Shown here: positions 41,069 through 49,977 of the stretch, in pieces
Layout of the letters: each line of letters starts with the position of its first letter
Numbering within the stretch: position 1 is the first letter of the stretch
Source of the DNA: CAVSVP01 sp963731125
GTDB taxonomy: Bacteria > Pseudomonadota > Gammaproteobacteria > Competibacterales > Competibacteraceae
DNA: 64,000 bases
Reading direction: 5' to 3'
Assembly (NCBI GenBank): GCA_963731125.1
Contig: CAVSVP010000024.1
Span: 186,001-250,000 of the forward strand
Notes under the pieces: model-generated
The model's database searches: none
Seen by the model: only the letters and a program-made list of their open reading frames with translations
Told to the model about the DNA's origin: nothing
Translations under genes and position numbers: made by a program

Positions 41069-42022
41069 CTATTTGATCTTTAGCACAATTTTACCGCGGA
41101 TATGGTGAGCGCGGCTCTTTTCCTGAGCGATAGCGGCATCTTGCAACTTGAATTCCGCTGCAATGTTAGCGGGTCGGACCGCCCCCGCTTCAATTAGCTC
41201 CGCTATCTGGCGTAACTGCTTGCCGTTCGGCGAGACGAACACAAAACCTGCCTTGACCTGGTATTGTTCAGCGATTTGCATTTCCGGCGGAGCGACGATG
41301 GAAACCAATGTACCGCCTTTCTTAAGCACCCGATAACTGCTTTCTTGGGCTGCTCCGCCCAATGTATCGAACACCACATTGATGCCGGCGGGTTCAGCGG
41401 TCTTAATAATGTCCACAAAGTTCTCGGCGGTATAATCAATGGCCACAGCGGCACCGAGTTCCCGCACATAGTCGTGATTTTTGAAACTAGCGGTTGTGTA
41501 GACCGTTGCCCCGCAATGTTTGGCAAACTGAATAGCCAGGCTACCCACGCCACCGGAGCCGGCGTGAATCAGCAGTTTGTCGCCAGCCTGCAACTGGGCG
41601 AAGTCAAACAGAGCCTGCCAAGCGGTTAAGCCTGTCAGGGGGATCGTGGCCGCCTCGGCGAAACTGAGATTGCTAGGCATAGGTGCCACGGCGGCTGCAT
41701 CCATGGTAATAAATTCGGCATAGGTGCCGTCGTGCACCGTAGGTTTACGGCAATAGGCATAGACCTTATCGCCTGGTTTAACAGCCGTTACGTTTTTGCC
41801 TATGGCGCTGATCGTGCCCGCCGCATCCCAGCCTAGAATGATGGGAAATTCATGGGGTAACGTGTCGTTAAGCATACCCTCGCGGATCTTCCACTCCACG
41901 GGATTGACACTGGTGTAGGCAATCTCGATCAAGACTTCATTAGCCTGGGGTGTGGGAATCGGCACATCGGCCAATTTAAGCTGCTCAACACCGCCAAAAC
42001 TTTCAATCATCATGGCTTTCAT
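41069..42022 (-). CDS. NAD(P)-dependent quinone oxidoreductase-like (MDR family)
   Basis: The 317-residue medium-chain reductase has a GroES-like N-terminal domain (PQANEVLIEIAYTSVNPVEWKIREG) and the nucleotide-binding domain with LLIHAGSGGVGSLAIQFAKHCGATVYTTAS and the FDTLGG segment. The zinc-site cysteines of alcohol dehydrogenases are absent, as in zeta-crystallin-type NADPH:quinone reductases. It probably reduces quinones or enoyl carbonyl compounds. Monocistronic, next to a decayed lacI gene. Confidence 0.87.
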   Translation of the reverse strand: MKAMMIESFGGVEQLKLADVPIPTPQANEVLIEIAYTSVNPVEWKIREGMLNDTLPHEFPIILGWDAAGTISAIGKNVTAVKPGDKVYAYCRKPTVHDGTYAEFITMDAAAVAPMPSNLSFAEAATIPLTGLTAWQALFDFAQLQAGDKLLIHAGSGGVGSLAIQFAKHCGATVYTTASFKNHDYVRELGAAVAIDYTAENFVDIIKTAEPAGINVVFDTLGGAAQESSYRVLKKGGTLVSIVAPPEMQIAEQYQVKAGFVFVSPNGKQLRQIAELIEAGAVRPANIAAEFKLQDAAIAQEKSRAHHIRGKIVLKIK

Positions 42023-42177
42023 CGGTTACCGCCTCTGTGGTTCAACATCATTTTCCGGGCCAAGGCATTGTTTAGAAAGTCAGACAGCACAATGGCTCGC
42101 TAATTTCATCCAGTAAAGGCTACGGTGTGGCGTCCTATATTACGTTACCGCAGCGCCTGCTGTTTACGGAGGGCTGG

Positions 42178-42690
42178 TTAACCGGAAATGCCGGTAGGAA
42201 AACCAGTAGAATCACGCACCACCAAGTGAGTATCCAGTACGTGGCAATGGTAGGTCGTTTCCGTTAGTAATTCTGCAGCGGTGCTTCCTTTCTCCTAACG
42301 GCTGATGGATGACAGTTAACGAAGAAGGGCGCAGCTGAGCTGCCAGAGGGATAGCATCGAAACCGACGACGGAAAGGTCTTCCGGCACCCTTAATGCTAG
42401 CTGCTCTGCTGCCTGAAACGCACCCAAAACTAGCCGGTCGCTCATTGCCAGGATGCCCGTTGGACATGGCGTTTGGTTAAGCAGGTCTAAGGCGGCTCGA
42501 AGAGCAAAATCCTGGGCGTTGCCGGGACATCCTGTACTGCCACCTGCGACGGATTGGTACCGGCCTCGCACAGGGCGTCGGTGTAGCCGCCTAGTCGCTG
42601 GACGCTCACCCGAAAGCTGATATGTCGCCGGCGCTCCGGACCTGCATGGTTTGCTTTAGTACGCCATCCGGCCGGATTCAGAAGGCACGT
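42178..42690 (-). pseudogene. LacI/GalR-type regulator remnant
   Basis: Three frames carry consecutive pieces of a LacI effector domain: HISFRVSVQRLGGYTDALCEAG (42640-42555), then ALRAALDLLNQTPCPTGILAMSDRLV..DLSVVGFDAIPLA (42520-42300), then GSTAAELLTETTYHCHVLDTHLVVRDSTG to a TAA at 42178. At least two frameshifts separate them, and the DNA-binding domain is missing. Nothing that it might have controlled is obvious nearby. It borders the IS-rich zone. Confidence 0.75.
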
Positions 42691-42800
42691 TTGTTACTCG
42701 TCAGTCATAACTTCTCTGTCTGAACATCGAGCAAAACTAACCGCGGCCGATCGTTGAATCAGCCGGTGAAACACTACGCCACCCTGTGATTTCAGCGATG

Positions 42801-44307
42801 ATTCATGCTGCTTGGCGATCATCGTTAGGCGCATCCTCCTCGACGCCCACGAAGTAGCGGCGTATCTTCGCGATACGGCTGTTTGGCGGGAGATGGAGAA
42901 GTTGTTTGAGCACGAGAGGGGCCAACCCTGGTCGGACGGTGTTTTCCGAGGGCAGCTCGCGTGAGCGGGTGCGCAGATAGAGCGCGTGGTGTTGCCAGAC
43001 CTCGGTACCGAAACGAAGCGCGATGAGCTGCAACAGTCCGAGCGCGATGGCGGCACACAGGACGAAGCTTTCCTAAGCTTGCCAACAGGCCTCGACAGTG
43101 GGGAGGTGCTCGGGGCGTGGGATCTTCAACTTCCGATTGGCCGTGGGGCGGCGGGAGTGACGGGGCAGTTGCTTGGTCCAGAAATGGAAACGAAAGGCAC
43201 CGAGGATGTTTTTCATCATCGAAAACAGGGTTTCTATGCGGGTCCGGCTGCCATACAGCTCGATGGCGGTGGTCGCTGAGAGCGTCAGATCGGAGGACAT
43301 CAGCACAATCGGGCCGCGGGAGGTGATGGCGAAGATGAACAACAGCCAGTCCCCGAGGGGTTTCCACAGTAACGGAATACGCATCAGTTGGACCGCTTCG
43401 AGCTTACCGTAGACGTGACACTGGACGGTGTGAAACAACTGCGGATGATCGAAACACGCCATCAGATGCACTTTGTCGCCATAGCGTGGTTGCGGCCCCC
43501 GGCGGCCGGGCGGCTTGGGCTCGGCCGGGAAATAGGCTACGTAGTTTTTTTTCGCCCGCGTCAGGATCGTCAGATACGGTTGTTTCAAAATGAGCGAATA
43601 CACCGAGCGGGCCAGGCGAAACACCCCGGCGGTGGAGAAGAATGCATCCAACACCAAAAACGCCGGACGGTCGTGACTGACGGCGAAGCTCAGCGCCATG
43701 TGCACCCCCCGCTCCGCCAAGCTCGGACCGGGGCGCGCCGAGCCGGGCTCCCCTTCGCCCCGATGGCAGAAGCCTTGATGGATACGAAACGCCAACGGCA
43801 AACAAAAACACGCCCTCAGCGAGCCCACCACCAGACCGACCGCGCCCCAACAGTGGCCGCGGAAATAGGAGGGCTTGCGTTGTGTCTCCGAGGTCTCACG
43901 CAGCGATACCACCCCGGGCATTCGCCCTCCGTCCTTGACCACATGGGTATGATCGCCCAACAACACACACCGCCCCTCGACCTCGACCGTGACCGCCTGG
44001 CTCAACACATAGCGCTGCCATGCCGCCAGGAGTTCATCATCGCTATAGGCCGTGGAGCGAAAAAAGTGCAGCAAGCGATGATAGCCCCGTTCGTCTCCGC
44101 GCCAGAACCGACACATCGAGGTCACCCCGATCATCTCCGGGGCGGCCAGAAAACTCAACACCACCGCCGCGAACAGCAGCCAACTGCGGTGTCGGGAAAA
44201 GACACTTTGAAAGCTCTCTAGCGCGTGATATACGTATCTCAGCATGGATTCTCCTTGGGCTACCGAGGTGCTCAAACGCGGGTAGCTCGAGGGAATTCAT
44301 GCTGCTT
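42801..44307 (-). mobile_element. IS4-like insertion with 13-bp direct repeats
   Basis: ATTCATGCTGCTT occurs at 42801-42813 and again at 44295-44307 and brackets a transposase gene. Such 10-13 bp target duplications are known for IS4-type elements. I could not find clear terminal inverted repeats just inside, so family placement is tentative. The transposase is interrupted by a stop codon. Confidence 0.55.
42803..44245 (-). pseudogene. DDE transposase (IS4-like) with in-frame amber stop
   Basis: The reading frame from ATG 44245 (AAGGAGAAT just upstream) runs 390 residues to a TAG at 43073-43075 and then continues in the same frame for about 90 more residues to a TGA at 42803. The first part holds LLGDHTHVVKDGGRMPG, LVLDAFFSTAGVF (second Asp) and YGSRTRIETLFSMMKNILGAFRFHFW (Glu). 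The C-terminal part (LLQLIALRFGTEVWQHHALYLRTRS) clearly belongs to the same protein. A single change in a sense codon (for example TGG to TAG) explains it. The final stop lies in the flanking 13-bp repeat. Confidence 0.75.
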
Positions 44308-44361
44308 TTGGGCAAGGCAAGCAAGGTTTTTCGGTGACAGAACTTATGACTGACGAGTGTT

Positions 44362-45056
44362 AGAAAAGCGGCAAAGTGCTAAACCTGTTGGGATGGGTAG
44401 CCTTTGCCGCTAAGGGCGGTATGGCAAATCGTAGTATGCGGCTATTGATGACACTAAGTGCTTCTCACGACGGTGAGGCGGATTTCATACCGCGCCGGCG
44501 GGATGCGGGAATAGACGGCCTGGGCCATGAGCAGTCCGTCGCTCTTGCGCGTATATTGAGCTGCCGCCAAACCAAGGAGTTTGTCTTGGATAAGCTTTTC
44601 CTCAAGATCCGTGCGACCATTGATGAACAGGATAAACCGACTGCGGGTCACTTTTAGCATGGAAGATTTCATAGCGCTTTTCCTTAGCCTTTGCTTTGCA
44701 CACTTCCTTGTCAATTTCCTAACTCCAAATTATTCCTTCGCCCGGCAAAAGACCAGAGAAGCTAGCCACGATTTAACATTGATTTGCGAGACAACCCGGC
44801 TCAAGCGGTACTCACCGGCAAGGCTCGTGCTTTTAGAGCAAAGCAGTTTCCCAACGCAAGCCGCTGCGCTTTGAGCGTTGCTGGCGTTAGGTGCAGCCGG
44901 CAGGTGCTGATGGCTGTCAGATAACCTGCGGTTAGCCGAATATTTGGTATCATCGGATTGGTGTCGACACCATTCGGTGTTGACACAACAGTGTCGCTAA
45001 TATTGATAGTCAATAGCCTACAGCTCCCGATTTGCTAGATACCAAGAGGCATTCCG
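44362..45056. other. 695-bp region with no firmly supported gene
   Basis: A minus-strand frame at 44454-44714 (86 residues, KVTRSRFILFINGRTDLEEKLIQDK) overlaps a plus-strand frame at 44376-44657. Neither is recognisable and only one at most can be real. The right part holds the promoter region of the GST gene, including a palindrome at 44962-44985. Confidence 0.3.
44962..44985. promoter_or_regulatory. palindromic operator-like site upstream of the GST gene
   Basis: TGTCGACACC, ATTC and GGTGTTGACA form a 24-bp near-perfect palindrome 72 bp upstream of the GST start. A further CAGTGTCGC lies 7 bp on. The size and symmetry suit a dimeric repressor. No regulator gene for it is adjacent except the lacI remnant. 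Confidence 0.45.
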
Positions 45057-45686
45057 ATGAAATTCTACGATTACCAAGCGGCTCCCAGCCCACGCCGAGT
45101 TCGTATTTTTGCCGCCGAAAAGGGCATAAAGTTACCCTCTATCCAGATAGACCTGGCGAAGGACGCGCAGTTCACGCCCGAGTTTAGGGCCAAAAACCCG
45201 AGATGCACGGTGCCAGTGCTGGAATTGGATGATGGCACTTGCCTATGGGAGACGCTGGCCATTTGTTTCTACCTGGAGCAACTGACTCCCGAGCCGGCGT
45301 TAATGGGCGGCAATGCTAGGGAGAAGGCCCTCGTACTACAGTGGAATCATCGAATTGAAAACGAAGGGTTTCAAGCGGTTATGGAATCCTTTCGCAACCG
45401 TGTCAAGGGCTTTCAGGATCGTGCACTGTCCGGTGCACACCCGTTTGCGCAGATTCCGGCACTGGTGGAGCGCGGCCGGGCGCGGACCGAAATTTTCTTC
45501 CGCGAGCTAAATGAACACTTGGCGCAGCAGCGTTACGTGGTTGGTGAAACTTTCACCATGGCGGATATTACGGCTTTAGTGACGGTGGACTTCGCGGGCT
45601 GGATCAAGTTTACCATTCCCGAGGATCATGGACATCTCAAGCGCTGGTATGACGAGGTTTCCCAGCGGGCCAGTGCAACAGCTTAG
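45057..45686 (+). CDS. glutathione S-transferase family protein
   Basis: The 209-residue protein has the thioredoxin-fold N-terminal domain (SPRRVRIFAAEKGI with the catalytic Ser position, then the cis-proline TVPVLELDDGTCLWET) and the helical C-terminal domain with RYVVGETFTMADITALV, the N-capping box motif. It conjugates glutathione or acts as a peroxidase/isomerase; the class resembles bacterial GSTs with Ser near residue 12. A palindromic site precedes it and an IS element ends 16 bp after it. The coding region appears intact. Confidence 0.88.
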   Translation: MKFYDYQAAPSPRRVRIFAAEKGIKLPSIQIDLAKDAQFTPEFRAKNPRCTVPVLELDDGTCLWETLAICFYLEQLTPEPALMGGNAREKALVLQWNHRIENEGFQAVMESFRNRVKGFQDRALSGAHPFAQIPALVERGRARTEIFFRELNEHLAQQRYVVGETFTMADITALVTVDFAGWIKFTIPEDHGHLKRWYDEVSQRASATA

Positions 45687-45701
45687 GCCGATTTTCGACA
45701 C

Positions 45702-46739
45702 TTAAACGCTTGGTGTGAGTTGGAGCGGAAGGCGTCGAGGATCAAAATAGAAGCACACATTTGGAAAAATGAGGAGCTTCGTCATGATCGACATCGACAC
45801 CTTCCTGACCTATCTATACGTTATGGTGGACGACTTTTGCAAGCAACATCCGAGCTGCGAGCGTCACCCCGGCCCGAGTGCATCGCTGAGCTGCAGCGAA
45901 GTGGTGACTTTGGCGCTGTTCGGGCAATGGTGCCACTTCAGCAGGGAACGCGATTTCTCCCGCTATGCCCGACGCCATCTGCGCAGCGCCTTTCCCGGCT
46001 TGCCGGACCGGGCGCAGTTTAATCGTTTGATGCGCCGGTACGCCGAGGCGGTGGTGGTCTGTTTTCTTGATCTGGTAAAACTCCTGGATGCGCCGCAGTG
46101 TGCCTATGAAGCGTTGGACGGGACGGCGGCCGTCCCGCGCGATGCCAAACGCCGCGGGTCGGGTTGGCTGCCCGGGTTGGCCGATATCGGTTGGAGGAAC
46201 CGCTGGGGCTGGGACGAGGGCTTCGACGTGCGGTTGTCGGTCAATCCCCTCGGGGCGATCACCGGCTTCGGCTTCGGTTCGGCCAGCACCAAGGACCAGC
46301 CCCTGGCCGAGACGTTCTTTGCCCGGCGAGCGTACCCCGATCCGCGCCTGCCCACGGTCGGCGCCCCGGCCCGAGGGCCGTAGGTCACGGACAAGGGCTT
46401 TGCCGGTCAAGCTCGCCAGCGCGACTGGCAAGATGCCTATGGCGCGGGGGTGATCTGTGCGCCCAAGCGCAACCGCCGCCACCCCGGGCCGCGGGCCTGG
46501 CGGCGGTGGTTGGCCGGCATCCGTCACATCGTCGAGACCGTCAATGGCTGCCTCCAGCAGGTCTTCCGTCTCGATCGCGAACGCCCCCACACCCTCGACG
46601 GCTTTCAGGTCCGCCTGACCGCCAAAATAGCCCTGCATAATGGCTGCATCTGGCTCAATCAGCGACTCGGCCGTGCCCCGCTGGCTTTCGCTGATCTGGT
46701 GGCGTGGTAGCATGCCAGGATCTCACACCAAGCGTTTAA
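45702..46739 (+). mobile_element. insertion sequence, tentatively IS982-like
   Basis: TTAAACGCTTGGTGTGAG at 45702-45719 is exactly inverted at 46722-46739 and encloses one transposase gene broken by an amber codon. TTAA at the very right end (46736-46739) also served as the target of the next element. The left end sits just after the GST gene. Family placement is from the transposase style and is tentative. Confidence 0.75.
45784..46710 (+). pseudogene. transposase (tentatively IS982-like) with in-frame amber stop
   Basis: From ATG 45784 the frame runs 199 residues (LSCSEVVTLALFGQWCHFSRERDFSRYARRHLR in pieces; LDGTAAVPRDAKRRG) to a TAG at 46381-46383. It then continues in frame for about 109 residues (VTDKGFAGQARQRDW, IRHIVETVNGCLQQVFRLDRER) to the real stop at 46710. 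The continuation is needed for the third acidic residue, so the copy is presumably dead. Only one codon separates it from an intact gene. An alternative ATG lies at 45769. Confidence 0.75.
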
Positions 46740-46760
46740 CTTGACAATGTCACATTAGCC

Positions 46761-47511
46761 TCACGTCGGGCCAGTGTGGGCTCTGTTTTCAAGCCGTTGT
46801 TTTTTAAGCTTACTTTTTCGTGATCGGGTGCGATTGAGCAAATGCCCGATAACGCGCTCCGTGGCTTGTTCTTCGGTCAAGCGTTTCAGGGGCATGACCG
46901 CGCGCAGTAACTCCCGGACATTCGCCACCGACAGGGTGGGGAGAACCTCCGTTTCCAGTTCTTGGAGCCAGGTGGGATCGCGAGGATGCTCGCGCGCCCA
47001 GTCGATTTGGGTTTGGGCGATGAACCAAGCGGCGCGCACCGTCAAGGCGAGATGATGGTCCCAGGCGCGGTATTTCTGCGCCTGCCACTCGTCCCAGCCC
47101 AGCTCCGACTTGGCGTCCTGGTTAGCCCGTTCGATAAAATAGCGTTGGCACTTCCACCAGGCCAGTGGTTCCAGCGCGGTGTCCAGCGAAGCATTACCCA
47201 GGGCATAGCTGTACCGGCTTTCGGCCGCTTCGCGCATCACCAGCCACTCTTCGACCGCCTGCCCGCCATGGACCGTCCACCCCCGACGCGCGGCAAAGCG
47301 TTCACATCGCTCGCCTCGTTCCGTCGCCCGGACCCGAAGCCGCTGCCAGGTCATGGCCTCACGCAGGCTATCCGCGCGTACCGGTTCCCCCGCGAGCACC
47401 GGTACCCGGGTTGGCTTGCTTCCTCGCTTACCGTGGCGTGCCGGGAGACCGCGCGTTGGTTGTGTCAGGTACACGGTGGTATCGGCCGGTACCTCGGCCA
47501 TATACCGCTGG
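46761..47511 (-). pseudogene. C-terminal part of IS701-like transposase
   Basis: This frame carries the C-terminal third of a DDE transposase: GQRYMAEVPADTTVYLTQP just after the break, then FIERANQDAKSELGWDEWQAQKYRAWDHHLALTVRAAWF with the catalytic glutamate. It ends in a basic tail. Together with 49177-49876 it reconstitutes one protein of about 480 residues. The break is exactly where the IS3-like element entered, with CAGCGGT codons on both sides. Confidence 0.85.
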
Positions 47512-47584
47512 CCCCCTATGGCAGGATAGATGTCGTCCCACAGAAAGCGTAAACTGTCAATTGAGGGGGTGAAGGTGAGAGACG

Positions 47585-48085
47585 ATGAGAACCTATTCGG
47601 CAGAATTTAAGGCCAGCATCATTGAGAAACGGTTACCCCCGCAGCATGTGGAGGTGGTGCAGTTGGCCCAGGAAAGCGGGATTCCCAAGGATACGCTTTA
47701 CAGCTGGCGGAGCCAGGCCCGCCGGGAACGGGGCCTGACGGCATCGCCGGCGGCGGAGGCGGGACACCGCTGGAGTAGTGAAGAGAAGGTTACCGTCGTG
47801 GTGGAGACGGCGGCGCTGAATGAGGCGGCATTGGGCGAATACTGCCGTCAGCGCGGGCTCTATCCGGAACCAATCACCACCTGGCGTGCGGCCTGCCAAC
47901 AGGCCAATCCGGTGGCCCCCTCCCCCAAAGCGCGTCCCTTAAGCGAGGCCCAAGCCGATAAACGGCGGATTCGCGACCTGGAGCGCGAATTGCGCCGCAA
48001 GGACAAAGCCTTAGCCGAGGCGGCGGCGTTGCTGGTGCTCCAAAAAAAAGCCCAGGCCATCTGGGGGGACAGCGAGGACGTCTGA
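47585..48085 (+). CDS. IS3-like transposase OrfA
   Basis: The 166-residue protein has two helix-turn-helix-like regions (VEVVQLAQESGIPKDTLYSWRSQARRERG; ALGEYCRQRGLYPEPITTWR) and a C-terminal coiled/leucine-rich stretch (RRIRDLERELRRKDKALAEAAALLVLQKK). Eight A at 48042-48049, followed by G, near the 3' end would suit a -1 shift into orfB: the -1 frame is open from there through to 49149. The product binds the IS ends. It is longer than usual IS3 OrfA proteins (about 100 residues). Confidence 0.8.
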   Translation: MRTYSAEFKASIIEKRLPPQHVEVVQLAQESGIPKDTLYSWRSQARRERGLTASPAAEAGHRWSSEEKVTVVVETAALNEAALGEYCRQRGLYPEPITTWRAACQQANPVAPSPKARPLSEAQADKRRIRDLERELRRKDKALAEAAALLVLQKKAQAIWGDSEDV

Positions 48086-48111
48086 TTAGCCCGATAGCTC
48101 GCCAGCAAGCG

Positions 48112-49149
48112 GTGGCGCTGATTGCCGAAGCCCACCGCCAGGGGGCTCGCTTAGCGCCGGCGTGTCGCCAGCTGGGCCTGAGTCTGCGCACCTATCAGCG
48201 CTGGACCCAGGGGGAAGCCGTCAAGGCCGATGGCCGTCCGACGGCAGCGCGCCCCCCGCCAGCCAATCAACTCAGTGCGGCAGAACGGGCGCAGGTGTTG
48301 GCAACCTGCCATACCCCTGCGCCTGCCAGGTTGCCGCCCAGTCAAATCGTGCCGCGCTTGGCAGATCAAGGGGAGTACCTGGCCTCGGAATCCACCTTCT
48401 ACCGAATTCTGCATGACGCGGAGGAACAACGCCATCGGGGGCGCAGCCGCGCTCCCCGGCCACCGGCGCCGCCGCCGCGCCACTGTGCCCGCGGCCCATG
48501 CGAGGTCTGGTCATGGGATATCACTTGGTTGCCAGGCCCAGTGAAGGGGCTGTTTTTCTACCTCTATCTCATTATTGACCTCTATAGCCGCAAAATCGTC
48601 GGCTGGGAAGTGTATGCGTGCGAAAGTGCAGCCTATGCCGCTGAGGTGGTGCGCCGGGCGGTCCTGGTGGAGCAGTGTCGGGATCAGCCCTTGGTGCGGC
48701 ATGCCGATAATGGCAGTCCCATGAAGGGCAGTGCCTTATTGGAAACGCTCTACCGGCTCGGGGTCGTGACCTCCTACAGCCGCCCCCGGGGGAGCAATGA
48801 CAACCCATTCTCGGAGGCCGTCTTTCGGACCTGTAAATATCGGCCGGAATACCCTGAGCACGGATTTGCCTCGCTGGAGGCCGCCCGTGCGTGGATACTG
48901 CAGTTCGTGACCTGGTACAATCACGACCATCGCCATAGTCGGATTCGCTTCGTGACCCCGCACGAACGCCATAGCGGCCAAGAAGCCGCCATCATAGCGC
49001 AACGCGAGGCGGTGTATGAACAGGCCAAGGCACGCCACCCCGAGCGCTGGCAGGGCGCCATCCGCAACTGGAAGCCGGTGACGGAGGTGTGGCTTAACCC
49101 AGCCGCTGAGGTGCTGGACAAAGTTCCCGGTCTACCACAGACCGAATAG
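48112..49149 (+). CDS. IS3-like transposase OrfB (integrase core)
   Basis: The 345-residue part (GTG start shown; more likely made as an OrfAB fusion by -1 frameshifting at 48042-48050) has an N-terminal HTH (LAPACRQLGLSLRTYQRW) and a retroviral-integrase-type core. Catalytic residues are the first Asp in VWSWDITWLPGPVKG, the second in RHADNGSPMK, and Glu in DNPFSEAVFRTCKYRPEYP. All appear intact, so this element may be active while its host IS is dead. Confidence 0.85.
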   Translation: MALIAEAHRQGARLAPACRQLGLSLRTYQRWTQGEAVKADGRPTAARPPPANQLSAAERAQVLATCHTPAPARLPPSQIVPRLADQGEYLASESTFYRILHDAEEQRHRGRSRAPRPPAPPPRHCARGPCEVWSWDITWLPGPVKGLFFYLYLIIDLYSRKIVGWEVYACESAAYAAEVVRRAVLVEQCRDQPLVRHADNGSPMKGSALLETLYRLGVVTSYSRPRGSNDNPFSEAVFRTCKYRPEYPEHGFASLEAARAWILQFVTWYNHDHRHSRIRFVTPHERHSGQEAAIIAQREAVYEQAKARHPERWQGAIRNWKPVTEVWLNPAAEVLDKVPGLPQTE

Positions 49150-49176
49150 AAAAAGACGACAACTATCTTGACAAAC

Positions 49177-49876
49177 ACCGCTGGTTCGCCTGGCGCACCT
49201 GCGCCCGCAACCAGCCACTGCGTCCGTACAGGCTATCGAAGCCGACCATCTCGAACGGCAGGCCGCCCGCGATGACCTCGGCAATCCCGTCCCAGGCCAG
49301 TTCGACTGTGGTTTTGAAACGCCGTGACTCCGGAATACCCCGTCGCTGACGCCGCTTCTGATGGCTGGCTTCGAACCACGCCTCGGGCAGAAATAGCTTT
49401 CCCGTGAGCCAGCTCCAAAACCCCGTCGCGACCGTGAGGTTCACATCGCTTAACCACACCCCCACTTGGCGCGTCTCCCCTTTGCCGAGCCGGCCGTTGT
49501 ATTGCTTGGCCGCTCCCGCGCGGTCACCGCTGGCCTTCGCGTCGGCGCTTTCGTCAACCAGTAAGACCGCTCCCCTCGTCAATGCCGGCAGCGCTTTGAC
49601 TTCGTCCTGAACCTGGCGAGAGACCGCCTCGGCTGACCAGGGGGAGTGGCTCATGAAGTGGTGGAGGTGTTGTCCTTCAACGCCCGCCTCTCGGCCTATT
49701 CCGCTATCATGTCGGTTCCCCTCCCTGCGCCGCAGCCCGCTCAAGTAATGCCGCGCGTAGGCGCTGCCGTCTCGGGTTTGGGTCTTGAAACAGCTCCGGT
49801 AGCGGCCCCAACACTCATGCAGCCGCTGCCCCAGCGTGTGGATCGCCTCGGGCACAAGACCCCACCGATGCCCCAA
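49177..49876 (-). pseudogene. N-terminal part of IS701-like transposase
   Basis: The frame holds the N-terminal two thirds of an IS701-type transposase: LHHFMSHSPWS, then GAVLLVDESADAKASGDRAGAAKQYNGRLGKGETRQVGVWL (in pieces) with the first catalytic Asp, and MVGFDSLYGRSGWLRAQVRQA with the second. It stops being meaningful at the IS3-like insertion (49176). The start is unclear: only TTG at 49876 is available in frame, while the upstream bases suggest the true N terminus lies a few codons earlier. Confidence 0.8.
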
Positions 49877-49977
49877 CTCTTTTTTGTCGTCATCGCTTTT
49901 CTACAAAAAAATCATTATGATACAAACTCACTCGGCAGTTGGGTAATGTGACATTGTCAAGTTAATCACTGAGTTAA

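Larger units (their letters stand above)
42694..44361. mobile_element. possible small palindrome-ended element split by an IS
   Basis: CTCGTCAGTCATAA near 42696-42709 recurs inverted near 44343-44356, with further partial pairing (TTCT..GTC) inside. Removing the intervening IS leaves about 160 bp with these ends, like a MITE. The evidence is one 14-bp inverted pair, so chance or a different history is possible. Confidence 0.35.
47512..49176 (+). mobile_element. IS3-like insertion sequence
   Basis: The 1665-bp element lies between two copies of ACCGCTGG (47504-47511 and 49177-49184), which are one sequence in the uninterrupted IS701-like gene. Near the ends CAGGATAGATGTCGTC (47522 on) matches the inverse of GACGACAACTATCTTG with two differences. 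An 8-bp duplication is longer than the 3-5 bp usual for IS3, so the family label is tentative. It encodes orfA and orfB. Confidence 0.75.
46740..49961 (-). mobile_element. IS701-like insertion sequence, split by an IS3-like element
   Basis: Perfect 18-bp terminal inverted repeats (CTTGACAATGTCACATTA at 46740-46757, inverse at 49944-49961) are flanked by TTAA at 46736-46739 and 49962-49965, as expected for IS701 target sites (YTAR). Without the inner IS the element would be about 1.55 kb. It landed on the TTAA that ends the neighbouring IS. A small element with the same ends lies at 63701-63942. Confidence 0.88.

Noticed and set aside
42825..43367. 180-residue minus-strand frame overlapping the IS4-like transposase
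   Set aside because: Different frame from the conserved transposase motifs and rich in Pro/Arg/His typical of a shadow frame.
43073..46383. Recoding of TAG as a sense codon in this organism
   Set aside because: TAG ends both maeB genes, the HAD-UbiA gene and others at conserved C termini, so it works as a normal stop. The two transposase ambers are better read as nonsense mutations.
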